A stretch of 64,000 bases of DNA from an uncultured Polaribacter sp. (GCA_947497755.1 CANMHT010000012.1:1-64000); one strand, 5' to 3'. Counted from the stretch's first letter, positions 10,401-18,110 are shown. Translations and numbers: made by a program. Notes: generated from the sequence alone by a model not told the origin.

Positions 10401-11147
10401 AACTAAGTATTCAACTTGATTGATTTCTAAAGTTTGAGCTCCAATATCTTTATTGCTTTGTTTTACTGCTTTTACCACGTGATGCAAACCAATATTATAT
10501 TGCTTCATCAATTCTGGATTAATGTCAATTTGATATTCTTGGACATAACCTCCAATAGAAGCAACTTCAGAAACACCATTTGCAGAAGAAAGAGCATACT
10601 TTACATAATAATCTTGAATACTTCGTAATTCATGTAAATCCCAACCACCAGTTACATTTCCTTCTTCATCTCTTCCTTCTAATGTATACCAAAAAATTTG
10701 TCCTAACCCTGTAGCATCTGGCCCCAATGTTGGACTCACACCTTCAGGTAATAAATTACTTGGTAAAGAGTTTAACTTTTCTAAAATTCTACTTCTGCTC
10801 CAGTAAAATTCGACATCTTCTTCAAATATGATGTAAATACTTGAAAACCCAAACATAGAAGAACTACGCACTGTTTTAACTCCTGGAATTCCTAAGAGTG
10901 AAGTTGTGAGTGGATAGGTAATTTGATCTTCAATATCTTGTGGTGACCTCCCATCCCACTTTGTGAAAACAATTTGTTGATTTTCTCCAATATCTGGAAT
11001 GGCATCAACCGCCACTGGATCATTTGGCAAGAATCCTGTTTTCCAATTAAACGGAGCATTAACAATTCCCCACCCTAAAAAGAGTAGCAATAATAATACA
11101 GCTACAAGTTTATTTTCTATTAAAAATTTGATGCTTTTATTCAGCAT
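7440..11147 (-). CDS. cusA: CusA-type heavy-metal RND efflux pump
   Basis: About 1235 aa. The frame is open to 11210, but the start at 11147 (MLNKSIKFLIENK) gives the usual N-terminal cytoplasmic helix and first membrane segment. The TM4 motif GIAIAIGTMVDVGVILSENI has the CusA-like (Cu/Ag) 'AIAIG.MVD' form, not the DFG form of Czc pumps. Methionine-bearing periplasmic segments (LLMPTSMPHSG; ESALDPAPLSMYENVIL; VMLQTGMRAPMGVKVKG) match CusA. The C-terminal half repeats the fold with FGIATDDGVVMATYL. An extra ~100-residue membrane insertion (about 540-640) is typical of Bacteroidota CusA. It exports Cu(I)/Ag(I) by proton antiport. A four-base overlap couples it to the TolC-like gene. Confidence 0.92.
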   Translation of the reverse strand: MLNKSIKFLIENKLVAVLLLLLFLGWGIVNAPFNWKTGFLPNDPVAVDAIPDIGENQQIVFTKWDGRSPQDIEDQITYPLTTSLLGIPGVKTVRSSSMFGFSSIYIIFEEDVEFYWSRSRILEKLNSLPSNLLPEGVSPTLGPDATGLGQIFWYTLEGRDEEGNVTGGWDLHELRSIQDYYVKYALSSANGVSEVASIGGYVQEYQIDINPELMKQYNIGLHHVVKAVKQSNKDIGAQTLEINQVEYLVRGLGYIKSIKDIEDAVVSSEEFTSIKIKDIANVSLGPAARRGILDKEGAEVVGGVVVARHGANPLEVINNVKEKLKELSAGLPSKTLKDGRISQITVVPFYDRTDLIKETLGTLNEALTLEVLITILVIIIMVFNLRASVLISGLLPVAVLMVFIAMKAFGVDANIVALSGIAIAIGTMVDVGVILSENIIRHFQDNKGRLSANVVVYNATSEVSGAILTAVLTTIISFIPVFTMIGAEGKLFRPLAFTKTFALIASIIVALFIIPPFAAYLFKNRVPKKWYGYINILVLLLLGVSTIVLGYWIGFVFIAFSISQLLKNRSYLTEQKSNWLNVIIVASTILFLLAEYWQPLGVDRSFFINLLFVTIISLGLLSVFTLFRKFYSKILLWALNNKLAFLAIPTTIVVFGFFIMKNTGKEFMPSLNEGSFLLMPTSMPHSGIVENKRVLQQLDMAVASIPEIQTVVGKAGRTESALDPAPLSMYENVILYKPEYMLNENGERQRYKINEEGLFELKNGKHIANPNNSKNAAFSKVSSLQLIPDNDGEFYRNWRPEIKNPDDIWKEIVRVTKLPGVTSAPKLQPIETRLVMLQTGMRAPMGVKVKGQDLKEIETFGIQLENLLKQVEGVKTEAVFADRIVGKPYLLIDIDRAKIGRYGISIQQVQDVLKVALGGMVLTQTVEGRERYGVRVRYPRELRDNPTDLSNIYIPVEKGIPIPLKELVEIRYEQGPQVIKSEDTFLVGYVLFDKLDGFAEVSVVENAQKLIEDKIETGELIVPKGISYQFTGTYENQIRAEKTLSIVVPLALLIIFLILYFQFKSVATSLMVFTGIAVAFAGGFVMIWLYGQDWFFNFNFFGENLRDLFQMHPINLSVAVWVGFIALFGIATDDGVVMATYLTQVFERNQPKDKKSVRASVLEAGEKRIRPCLMTTATTILALLPVLTSTGRGSDIMIPMAIPSFGGMLIALITLFVVPVLYSWRAERQLKKTIK

Positions 11148-11248
11148 AATATTGATAATTAAATAGTTTAACATTTGGCATTTAAGTAAATACCAGATAA
11201 CACAAATCACCCTAAAGAAATTCTTTAGGTGAACAAACTATTTAAAAA

Positions 11249-11635
11249 TCAAATTAGATAGGTTTCGTCTAGCTTAAATATTTGCTTGACAATAAGTGGA
11301 GGAGGATAATTAGAAAAGCTTTCTTTTCTTTCTTTAGAAGCTTCAAATAATTTAATATAAGAATGTAAAAAAGAAATTACAAAAACCTGTTGATCTAAGT
11401 TTAAATCTGCGACAGGTAGTTTTAACTCGTCTTGTCCTTCTATTTTTATTTCTTTATCATCACAACAATTATCCTTATCACTCATTTCCATTCCACAATC
11501 ATGAGCTTTTTGGAAAACTGCTGTATCTACTAATTCACCTTGACAATAATGCATGCTTACCGTGAATGACAATGTTGACATAAGAACTGTCAATGCCATA
11601 AAAAATGCAAGTATTTTGTGAATTATTTTCTTCAT
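11249..11635 (-). CDS. HYC_CC_PP-type small secreted protein heading the metal operon
   Basis: 128 aa. It has a signal peptide/TM (ILAFFMALTVLMSTLSFTVS) and then exactly the three hallmarks of the HYC_CC_PP family: HYC at 29-31, CC at 57-58 and PPP at 111-113. The cysteines and His/Met in between (HDCGMEMSDKDNCCDD) could hold metal. These small proteins commonly lead copper or heavy-metal efflux operons in Bacteroidota; their molecular role is not established. It is separated from cusA by about 100 bp on the same strand. The family assignment is by motif recall. Confidence 0.8.
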   Translation of the reverse strand: MKKIIHKILAFFMALTVLMSTLSFTVSMHYCQGELVDTAVFQKAHDCGMEMSDKDNCCDDKEIKIEGQDELKLPVADLNLDQQVFVISFLHSYIKLFEASKERKESFSNYPPPLIVKQIFKLDETYLI

Positions 11636-11642
11636 CTTGGGG

Positions 11643-11650
11643 CAAAGTTA
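11643..11650 (-). promoter_or_regulatory. Candidate -7 box (TAACTTTG) of the metal operon
   Basis: On the minus strand TAACTTTG fits the Bacteroidota TAnnTTTG element exactly and lies 7 bp before the ATG of the HYC_CC_PP gene. That predicts a transcript with almost no leader. No clear -33 TTTG was found at the expected distance, so the call is tentative. Confidence 0.35.
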
Positions 11651-11716
11651 CAAAAAATTACTACTCATAAATAGTTAAAAAAATTTAAATGTTTAAAACA
11701 AGTTCGCATTCAAGCA

Positions 11717-11773
11717 TAAAAAGCTCTTGAGAAATCAAGAGGTTTTGTTGTATCGGAAACAGGATTAAATCGC
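11717..11773 (-). repeat. Degenerate third copy of the att-like terminator/tRNA-end repeat
   Basis: AAAAAGCTCTTGAGAAATCA, AGAGGTTTTGTTGTATCGG and AAACAGGATTAAATCG follow the same order as the 11866-11922 repeat (hairpin, then 'GTAGCGGGAACAGGACTCGA') with about one base in four changed. It lies 150 bp left of the best copy and looks like an older version of the same integration scar. Confidence 0.5.
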
Positions 11774-11865
11774 TGTGCTCGTTGGTCTTGAATAGAGGTT
11801 GCTATACAAATAAGCTCTGATTGCCTTGCATCTTTTGACCTCAAAAAAGATACAAGTATCAATTG

Positions 11866-11950
11866 ATTCCAAAAGAAAAGCTCCTTGATTTCTCAAGGAG
11901 CTTCGTTGTAGCGGGAACAGGACTCGAACCTGTGACCTTCGGGTTATGAG
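11866..11950 (-). repeat. att-like repeat, copy 2 (best preserved), next to the integrase
   Basis: It shares ATTCCAAAAGAAAAGCTCCT... with copy 1 at 3188-3256 and continues into a clean 3' half of tRNA-Met. It is the sequence between the efflux island and the integrase gene, which begins 166 bp to the right. This is the classic arrangement of a chromosomal attachment scar beside an int gene. The stem AGCTCCTTGA/TCAAGGAGCT (11879-11902) is the natural terminator of the tRNA on the minus strand. Confidence 0.75.
11909..11950 (-). pseudogene. 3' half of tRNA-Met (CAT), truncated at the anticodon loop
   Basis: On the minus strand it reads CTCATAA (anticodon loop, CAT at 11946-11948), the 3' anticodon-stem strand, then a perfect T arm (ACAGG-TTCGAGT-CCTGT) and an acceptor strand TCCCGCT with discriminator A. 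The sequence before the anticodon loop (CTGAAG) cannot pair with CCCGA and no D arm follows, so only the 3' half is present. This is the part of a tRNA gene normally used as a tyrosine-integrase crossover site. Confidence 0.75.
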
Positions 11951-12116
11951 CTTCAGATTCCAAACACCAATAAACACTAAAATAACTGATTAACAACGTT
12001 TTACATTATTTTGAAATTCAAAAAAAACCATATAAAACCATATAAAAACACCATTTGTTTTAGGTATGTTTTAGGTAAAACTATTAAAATCTCTTATCTT
12101 TATATCTAAAAAAACT

Positions 12117-13457
12117 ATGGGATCAGTAAAAATAATACTTTGGAAACATGATAAAAAAAGTGACGGATCACATCCTTTAGCTCTAAGAATAACTAAAAAT
12201 AGAAAAACTAAATACATTTTTACTGGAAAGTACATTTTTGAGAATGATTGGGATGAAAAATCTAACAGAATTAAGAAATCTCACCCAAACTCTACTCGCC
12301 TAAATAACCTTCTTTTAAAAAAACTAAGTCAAGCTCAAGCCACTCTATTAGAAGCTGAAACAAGTAATGAAAACTTCACTTCTTTACAAATAAAAGCTAA
12401 AGTTAAAAGTAAAGGATCAAATATATCCTTCTTCCAACTAGCGTCTGAAAGAATTAAAGATAAATATACCAAAGGTACATTCTCTGTTGTCAAATCTGAA
12501 TTATCTATACTTCATAACATTCAAGAATTTATTAACCATAATCCTAATTCTCCTCAGTTATTAATTATTGAACAAATAAAAATAAATCGTAAAAAACGAG
12601 TTTCTCAAGGACGTAAATATGAAAGTTCTATTAATCATGAAATAAAAACTTTTTCTAAAAACACAAACCTACCTTTTCAAGAAATAAATACAACCTTTAT
12701 CAATAAATATAAAACGTTTTGCACATGTTATTTAGGACATAAAACTAGAACTATAACTAATCAATTGATCTTTATTCGCACCCTTTACAACCTTGCAATA
12801 AAAGAAGGGATCATAGATAATAAAAATTATCCTTTTGCTGGAGAAAATGAAAAAATTCGAATTAAATCTGGCTATAAAATTGGCTTAACCAAACAAGAAG
12901 TTGAAAAAATTGAAAACCTTCAATTAGAACCTAATACTTCTATTTGGCATACAAAAAACATCTTTCTTTTTTCATATTACTTTGCAGGAGTACGTATTTC
13001 CGATGTATTAGAATTAAAATGGTTTAATTTCATTGATGGAAGATTATATTACGAAATGAATAAAAATGAAAAACCTGTTAGCTTAAAAGTTCCCGAAAAA
13101 GCAATTACTATTTTGAAACGTTATGAGGTTAATAAAGAAACAAGTACTGATTATGTTTTCCCCTTCCTAAAGAAAGCCAATCAAAAAAGTAAAGAAGATA
13201 TTTTCATAAAGACTCGTAATGCCACTAAATTATTTAATAAGTATTTGAAGAGAATTGCAAAAACATGTGCTATTCAAAAAAATCTATCTAATCATATTGC
13301 TCGACATACTTTTGGTAATATTGCAGGAGATCGCATTAATCCATTAATGCTTCAAAAACTATACAGACATAGTAGTTTAAAAACTACCATAGGTTATCAA
13401 GCAAATTTTATTCATAAAGAAGCTGATGATGCTTTAGACATGGTTTTAAACTCCTAA
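12117..13457 (+). CDS. Tyrosine recombinase (Bacteroidota element-type integrase)
   Basis: 446 aa, full length. The N-terminal arm-binding domain (SVKIILWKHDKKSDGSHPLA) is followed by a SAM-like core-binding domain (about 105-235). The catalytic domain carries Arg293 (AGVRISDVLELKW), His393-x-x-Arg396 (HIARHTF), His418 (LYRHSS) and the nucleophile Tyr427 (TTIGYQ). All catalytic residues are present, so it is probably active. It starts 166 bp from the tRNA-Met 3' fragment and points away from it, as expected for an integrase beside its att site. A TATCTTTA sequence at 12095-12102 is a possible weak -7 element. It most likely integrated the element extending to the right. Confidence 0.93.
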   Translation: MGSVKIILWKHDKKSDGSHPLALRITKNRKTKYIFTGKYIFENDWDEKSNRIKKSHPNSTRLNNLLLKKLSQAQATLLEAETSNENFTSLQIKAKVKSKGSNISFFQLASERIKDKYTKGTFSVVKSELSILHNIQEFINHNPNSPQLLIIEQIKINRKKRVSQGRKYESSINHEIKTFSKNTNLPFQEINTTFINKYKTFCTCYLGHKTRTITNQLIFIRTLYNLAIKEGIIDNKNYPFAGENEKIRIKSGYKIGLTKQEVEKIENLQLEPNTSIWHTKNIFLFSYYFAGVRISDVLELKWFNFIDGRLYYEMNKNEKPVSLKVPEKAITILKRYEVNKETSTDYVFPFLKKANQKSKEDIFIKTRNATKLFNKYLKRIAKTCAIQKNLSNHIARHTFGNIAGDRINPLMLQKLYRHSSLKTTIGYQANFIHKEADDALDMVLNS

Positions 13458-13780
13458 CTCACTCTATTAAAACATTTACATTATTTAATCTGGATCAGTT
13501 GTGTTTATTTTAATACAATTCTAATTTCTTGATACAATCGCGTTCTGAACCTTTAGTGCTTCAATAGCTTTTCTTTTTTATAACCCTACTATACTAGATC
13601 AGCGATTCAAATCTACTTCTCTACAAAAAAGTGAAAACCTTTTTTTATTTTACCGACAAAACATAGGTGCAACGTTCATCTATTAAGATACTCCCTTATT
13701 AACACCAACTATAACTGACATATCTCACTTATAATAAACAATTAAATTTTTTACTAAAATTAATTGTCAGAGTTTTTATA
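13458..13780. other. Intergenic stretch with no recognised feature
   Basis: This is an AT-rich region between the convergent integrase and Fic genes. I see no strong hairpin terminator, repeat or coding frame in it. Confidence 0.5.
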
Positions 13781-14905
13781 TTAACTCTTGTTCTGCTTAA
13801 TATTTAAAAAGTAACGAGTACTTTTTAGAGTACCAGTTTTTAGAAGAACTTTTTTATCTACCAAGTCTTTTAAATCTCTTGTAGCTGTTGAAGCGGAAGT
13901 TTTAGCAATTCGCACGTAATTTTCAGCACTTAGTCCTCCTATAAAGCCAGTATGTCCCGCTTGAAAAAGTCGTTGTACTACTTTCAGCTGTCGCTCATTT
14001 AATTCCATTTTATGAGTGTCATAAAACTTCGTTTTATTGATAAGAAAATCTAGTTGTTGCATCGTATTCTCTTGAGCTTGTATGATAGTTTCACCGAAAT
14101 ATACTAGCCAATCGGTAATATCTAAATCTTTATTGTTTTTTTCCAAAGCATCATAATAATACTTTTTTGCATCTTGAATAGTTTGAGAAAGAGACATTAA
14201 AGCAGGTCTTCCTGTACTTATCGCCAAAGACTTTTCAGCTATAGCTCTCCCTACTCTTCCATTTCCATCTTCAAAAGGGTGTATACATACAAAATACAAA
14301 TGAGCTATTCCAGCTTTAGCTAAAGGCATAAGAGTTTCTTTTTCATCAAAATGATGTTGCTGAAACCAGTTAATAAACTGCTCCATTTCTTCTTGTATAG
14401 TTTCAGAAGGTGGAGCTTCAAAGTGTACTGTAGGCCTATCCATTCTTCCCGAAACTACTTGCATAGGCTCTTTATGCGTTCTATATTTACCTATATCTAA
14501 TAAATCTCTTCTACCATTAGTAATCATTTTGTGCCATTCGAAAAGTTGTTCGTGATTAAGAGGTTTTTCGTAGTTAAGATATAAATCCACCATCATTTCA
14601 GAGATACCATACTCAGCCGGTGGAACTTTTCTCTTTTCGGTAGTAAGTCCCAAATTCTGTTTAATAGAGGACTGAACGCTATCTCGATTAAGATATTCAC
14701 CCTCTATCTCTGAAGTATTCATAGCTTCGTTACTTAAAACCTCTACCAAGAAATCTTCTTTTTCATCATCTTTTACATGCTTTAATATTCCTACAACCGT
14801 ACCTGTATTCTTTAAGAACTCTATTTCTAGAGTCTTTAATGTATTAACATCAAAGGTAAATTGAGGCCATTTTTTTTGATTCCAATTCCAGTTTCTGTAA
14901 GCCAT
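13781..14905 (-). CDS. Fic-family AMPylase-type protein with autoinhibitory motif (DUF4172 N-terminus)
   Basis: 374 aa. The Fic core motif HPFEDGNGRVGR at 209-220 is intact, so transfer of AMP (or a related group) from a nucleotide to a target hydroxyl is plausible. An N-terminal TSEIEG at 64-69 fits the (S/T)xxxE(G/N) inhibitory motif, making this a class II, self-inhibited Fic protein. The first ~100 residues resemble DUF4172 (NWNWNQKKWPQFTFD). The C-terminus ends in a winged-helix-like segment (YVRIAKTSASTATRDLKDLV), which suggests it may bind DNA and regulate itself. The promoter upstream contains repeated GAGCTATA boxes. It lies in the accessory region after the integrase. Confidence 0.9.
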   Translation of the reverse strand: MAYRNWNWNQKKWPQFTFDVNTLKTLEIEFLKNTGTVVGILKHVKDDEKEDFLVEVLSNEAMNTSEIEGEYLNRDSVQSSIKQNLGLTTEKRKVPPAEYGISEMMVDLYLNYEKPLNHEQLFEWHKMITNGRRDLLDIGKYRTHKEPMQVVSGRMDRPTVHFEAPPSETIQEEMEQFINWFQQHHFDEKETLMPLAKAGIAHLYFVCIHPFEDGNGRVGRAIAEKSLAISTGRPALMSLSQTIQDAKKYYYDALEKNNKDLDITDWLVYFGETIIQAQENTMQQLDFLINKTKFYDTHKMELNERQLKVVQRLFQAGHTGFIGGLSAENYVRIAKTSASTATRDLKDLVDKKVLLKTGTLKSTRYFLNIKQNKS

Positions 14906-14980
14906 GAGCTATATTAGCATTATTTATAGCTCAAATATACATCAATATTGAGCTATAAACAAGTTTTATTTAGCTCAAAT
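14906..14980 (-). promoter_or_regulatory. Promoter of fic with overlapping TATAGCTC/GAGCTATA operator boxes
   Basis: On the minus strand, CTTG (14960-14963), a 20-bp spacer and a perfect Bacteroidota -7 box TATATTTG (14932-14939) precede the fic ATG by 26 bp. Inverted 8-bp boxes GAGCTATA (14906-14913, 14950-14957) and TATAGCTC (14925-14932), plus a partial TAGCTCAAA (14971-14979), surround and overlap the promoter. This arrangement suits a dimeric repressor, possibly the Fic protein itself through its C-terminal winged helix. The boxes are observed; the regulator is inferred. Confidence 0.6.
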
Positions 14981-15262
14981 ACCTTAATGACATTTAAATA
15001 TTAGGATAATTTCTTACTTAATTGGAGGTAATTCATTTTTTTCTTGATATAAAACATCAATTTATGTAACTTTTTCTGAACACTAAAAACCTATACGTTT
15101 CATTAGATTTTATCAGGCTATTTTTTCTAATTACGTAGCAAAAGTAATCTTCAAAAAAAATTCAAAAAAATATTTCTCGGCATAAAATTATTCCAATTGC
15201 TTTTTGTGAATATTTTTTCTTCGATATAGAAAGGCGCTTATAATTTTTAAAATATTAAGACC

Positions 15263-15724
15263 ATGAAAAATCAAGAACTTACTAAGTTTTCATTTGGAGA
15301 AGTACAACTTTCTTACAAACGAAAGAATCAATTTATCTTTCATAAGATTATAAGTTCACAATCTGCTAATGAATGTATTCGTAAAATCTTCCCAATAGAA
15401 CAAATATGTTATAGAGAACATATGTATACTTTATACTTAGATAACTCTAACTGTATTATTGGTTATCACTTACTAAGCGTTGGAGGTATTACAGGAACCT
15501 TAGTAGATATTAGAATACTTATGCAAGGAGCATTGCTTACAAACGCTGTTGGCCTTTTACTATTCCATAACCATCCGTCAAATAAACTGAAGCCTTCAAC
15601 TACAGATAAAAGCCTTACTGATAAGATTATCCGTTCAGCAGAAGTACTAGATTTAAAAGTATTAGATCATCTTATCATCACCGAAGATGATTATTATAGT
15701 TTTGCTGATAATGGAGATTTATAA
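15263..15724 (+). CDS. RadC-like JAB/MPN-domain protein of mobile elements
   Basis: 153 aa. The central motif LLFHNHPSNKLKPSTTDKSL has the JAB metalloprotease-fold signature (HxHP...S....D) of RadC-type proteins. It lacks the N-terminal helix-hairpin-helix of chromosomal RadC. Short forms like this are typical passengers of conjugative and integrative elements in Bacteroidota. Metal-dependent activity is possible because the His, His and Asp ligands are present; the function is unproven. A strong hairpin terminator follows the stop. Confidence 0.88.
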   Translation: MKNQELTKFSFGEVQLSYKRKNQFIFHKIISSQSANECIRKIFPIEQICYREHMYTLYLDNSNCIIGYHLLSVGGITGTLVDIRILMQGALLTNAVGLLLFHNHPSNKLKPSTTDKSLTDKIIRSAEVLDLKVLDHLIITEDDYYSFADNGDL

Positions 15725-15737
15725 TCTTCATTAAAAA

Positions 15738-15772
15738 AAGAACCAAAAAGGTTGTCTTTTTGGTTCTTTTTC
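15738..15772. terminator. Bidirectional Rho-independent terminator
   Basis: The stem AGAACCAAAAAG/CTTTTTGGTTCT has a five-base loop, with an A-run before and a T-run after. It lies between the stops of the convergent RadC-like gene and the 15777 gene and can serve both. Confidence 0.85.
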
Positions 15773-15776
15773 ACAG

Positions 15777-16271
15777 CTAGACAGTAACCTTTTTCACTTT
15801 CTTCTTTCTAAATGACTTTTGCTTTCTTAATATATTACGTAATGAAAGCATACGTTTCGTTTTGGTTTTAAAACTATGATGACTATTCTGAATAATCTTT
15901 TTTATTTCTCTTTTACCATTTTCATGAATCAACTTATAAAATGTCTCTACATCTCCAATAAATCCTTTTGGGTTTTCAAAAGACCATTCAAATATTATAT
16001 TTAATAAAAAAGGTGTTGCTTGATATAGATTAAGAACAGCTCCTTTTCCCCAATGAACAGATTCTGTTTCATAACTTTTCATCATAAATATTTTTCCAAA
16101 TGTATCCCCATTAATAAAATTAAAATACAAAGTATTGAAATCTGTCCCTCCGTAAAATGTAGTCATATATAAATTATAATTAAAAAGTAATACCTCATCT
16201 ATACCATAAATTAAAATATAAACAGAATTTATTTTCTTTTGGTAGATTTCAAATATTAAGCTATAAATCAA
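15777..16271 (-). CDS. Uncharacterised basic protein downstream of the serine recombinase
   Basis: 164 aa; I do not recognise the family. The first half is rich in aromatic residues (YGGTDFNTLYFNFINGDTFG), and the last 50 residues are strongly basic (KTKTKRMLSLRNILRKQKSF, RKKKVKKVTV), suggesting nucleic-acid contact. It begins 6 bp after the stop of the serine recombinase and must be co-transcribed. It may be an accessory factor of that recombinase, but nothing in the sequence proves it. A shorter start at 16166 (MTTFYGG) is possible. Confidence 0.6.
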   Translation of the reverse strand: MIYSLIFEIYQKKINSVYILIYGIDEVLLFNYNLYMTTFYGGTDFNTLYFNFINGDTFGKIFMMKSYETESVHWGKGAVLNLYQATPFLLNIIFEWSFENPKGFIGDVETFYKLIHENGKREIKKIIQNSHHSFKTKTKRMLSLRNILRKQKSFRKKKVKKVTV

Positions 16272-16277
16272 TTCTCT

Positions 16278-17888
16278 TCATGAAATAATTAGGTCACAAT
16301 TCAATATAGAAGTTCGTAATCTTTCAATGACACAGCACCATGTTTCAAATTCATTACTAAGATCAGCTTTTAAGCCTTTCTCATAACGGTTATTATCTAG
16401 TTCGATTTGCTCATTTCTAATTCTGAAATGTTTTCGGTGTTTCTGAAGAACGACAAACGGTTTATGTAAGTCTACAAAAAGCTTTCCTTCTTTTAAAACA
16501 AAGTTCGATCCAATCGTTGTTAACACTTTCTTTTTTTCATGAAGTGTACCATTTATAAATTTTTCTTTTGCTCTCTTTAAAAACAAAAAAAACGTATTGA
16601 TTTTTTGAAAATTATCTCCTGAATCCAAATCAACTACTTGTTTTCTTAAGTCAGATTGTTCTTTTTCAATTCTACGATTCATTGTTACAAATAAATCATC
16701 TTTAATAATTCCTTTTGATAATTTTTTAGCCAGAGTTTCTAATTCGGTTTCTAACTCTGTATGCTTTTTTCGCAATTGTCTTTTTTTATATTCTATTTCT
16801 TTTTTTTCTTGTTTATTCTTTTTACAAAAAGCCTTAATCAAAAAAGAAGTAATTTCTTTTGATAATTCAATAGAATTTAAAAGTTCTATGAATTGATTAT
16901 CTATATACTTTCTCCCTATATTTTTTTCATTACATGGATTCTTTTTTGAACGCGTACACTTTAAATAATGATATACCGTTTCCCCTTTTACCTTTGTTTT
17001 TTTAACCTTACTATAACCTGTTATAGTACTTTGACAATCTCCACAAGTAATACATCCAGAATAATGGTTTTTATATTTATTAACGGATGTTTTCAATGGT
17101 TTTCCTAATAATACTTGAATTCGTTCAAACTCAACTACACTTATCATAGGCTTATGCTTTCCTTGTCTTATTTTTCCATTATAAACGAATTCTCCACAGT
17201 AAAAACGATTTTCAAGAAGTTTATAGAGCGTTCCTAACGCAAATGGCTTCCCTCCTTTACTTTTTATCCCCCAATCATTCGTCATCATTTTTTGAAGCTC
17301 AGGAACACTATAAATTCCTTTTAGATACTCTTTCAAAAAACGTTGAATCAGCTTAAAATAAACAGGGTCAGGGAAAATTTTACGTCTTCCTTTCTCCCCA
17401 TATTTATCATTCAAATATCCATAAGGAGCTCTGTTAGGCATATACCCTTTTTCTATTTTTTTATGAAGACCATCTTTAACGTCTTTTGAAAGATTGATTG
17501 AATATTGAGTAGCTTGCCCAAAATCTACTCCCATAATTATCTGACTTTCTCCCTCTTTATATTCTCTATCTCTGGAGATAATATGTCTTATTTTACCTCT
17601 CATAAAAGCATATTTAATAATACCTTCATCAATAGGGTTTCTAGATAAACGAGAAATTTTCCATGTAATAATTCCAATAGGAACTTTAGATTCTTCTACA
17701 GCTTTAACCATTTTCTCAAACCCTTCTCTTCCTAATTTGTGTCCTGATTTACTATCTTCGAAAAAAAGAGATATTTTTACCCCTCTTCTCTCTGCTTCTT
17801 TTTTAACCCATTCATACTGTTTGGGAATAGATTGAACTTGACGATTTTTACCCTCTGTAGATTTTCGAATATAAGCAACGTATTTCAT
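16278..17888 (-). CDS. Large serine recombinase
   Basis: 536 aa. The N-terminal resolvase/invertase catalytic domain has the nucleophile Ser10 in YIRKSTEGKNRQ and the arginine-bearing segment ITWKISRLSRNPIDEG. The recombinase domain follows (APYGYLNDKYGEKGRRKIFP), then the zinc ribbon (CITCGDCQSTITGYSK with a later CTRSKKNPCNEK) and a coiled-coil (KKRQLRKKHTELETELETLA). This is the architecture of large serine integrases that insert elements between short att sites. It is a second recombinase 3 kb from the tyrosine integrase, so two elements may be nested or one may carry both. The last ~20 residues (FETWCCVIERLRTS) may be read-through into an att-like end. Confidence 0.9.
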   Translation of the reverse strand: MKYVAYIRKSTEGKNRQVQSIPKQYEWVKKEAERRGVKISLFFEDSKSGHKLGREGFEKMVKAVEESKVPIGIITWKISRLSRNPIDEGIIKYAFMRGKIRHIISRDREYKEGESQIIMGVDFGQATQYSINLSKDVKDGLHKKIEKGYMPNRAPYGYLNDKYGEKGRRKIFPDPVYFKLIQRFLKEYLKGIYSVPELQKMMTNDWGIKSKGGKPFALGTLYKLLENRFYCGEFVYNGKIRQGKHKPMISVVEFERIQVLLGKPLKTSVNKYKNHYSGCITCGDCQSTITGYSKVKKTKVKGETVYHYLKCTRSKKNPCNEKNIGRKYIDNQFIELLNSIELSKEITSFLIKAFCKKNKQEKKEIEYKKRQLRKKHTELETELETLAKKLSKGIIKDDLFVTMNRRIEKEQSDLRKQVVDLDSGDNFQKINTFFLFLKRAKEKFINGTLHEKKKVLTTIGSNFVLKEGKLFVDLHKPFVVLQKHRKHFRIRNEQIELDNNRYEKGLKADLSNEFETWCCVIERLRTSILNCDLIIS

Positions 17889-17948
17889 AAGATGATACTG
17901 ATATAAATCTCTTACATTATACCATAGCTTTATCCATTTTATAAATTA

Positions 17949-18110
17949 TTAATTGACTAGCATCATAAAGCAATTATATAACCTGGTTAAAATATCTTCC
18001 GTCTCTTCTAAACAAATATCTGAAGAAACTTCACGATGTAATATTTCTTGGAACTCCAATAACTCTTTATTGGTCCATTCTGTTATACTTGTTGTGTTAG
18101 GGATACTCAA
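17949..18110 (-). CDS. Possible small acidic protein (53 aa, TTG start)
   Basis: The reading frame TTG...TAA encodes SIPNTTSITEWTNKELLEFQ, then EILHREVSSDICLEETEDIL, then TRLYNCFMMLVN. It is amphipathic and helix-like with sensible composition, but there is no ATG and only weak upstream signals. It lies just upstream of the serine recombinase on the same strand. It could be a small accessory gene or a decayed remnant. The rest of 17889-18332 holds no other feature I can support. Confidence 0.3.
   Translation of the reverse strand: MSIPNTTSITEWTNKELLEFQEILHREVSSDICLEETEDILTRLYNCFMMLVN

Noticed and set aside
7387-10628. Several plus-strand frames inside the efflux operon
   Set aside because: They are antisense to the CusA- and TolC-like genes, whose minus-strand frames carry full family motifs.
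11765-11977. 70-codon minus-strand frame across the tRNA-Met fragment
   Set aside because: It is the translation of the tRNA 3' end and terminator repeat (VRVLFPLQRSSLRNQ), with no protein-like features.
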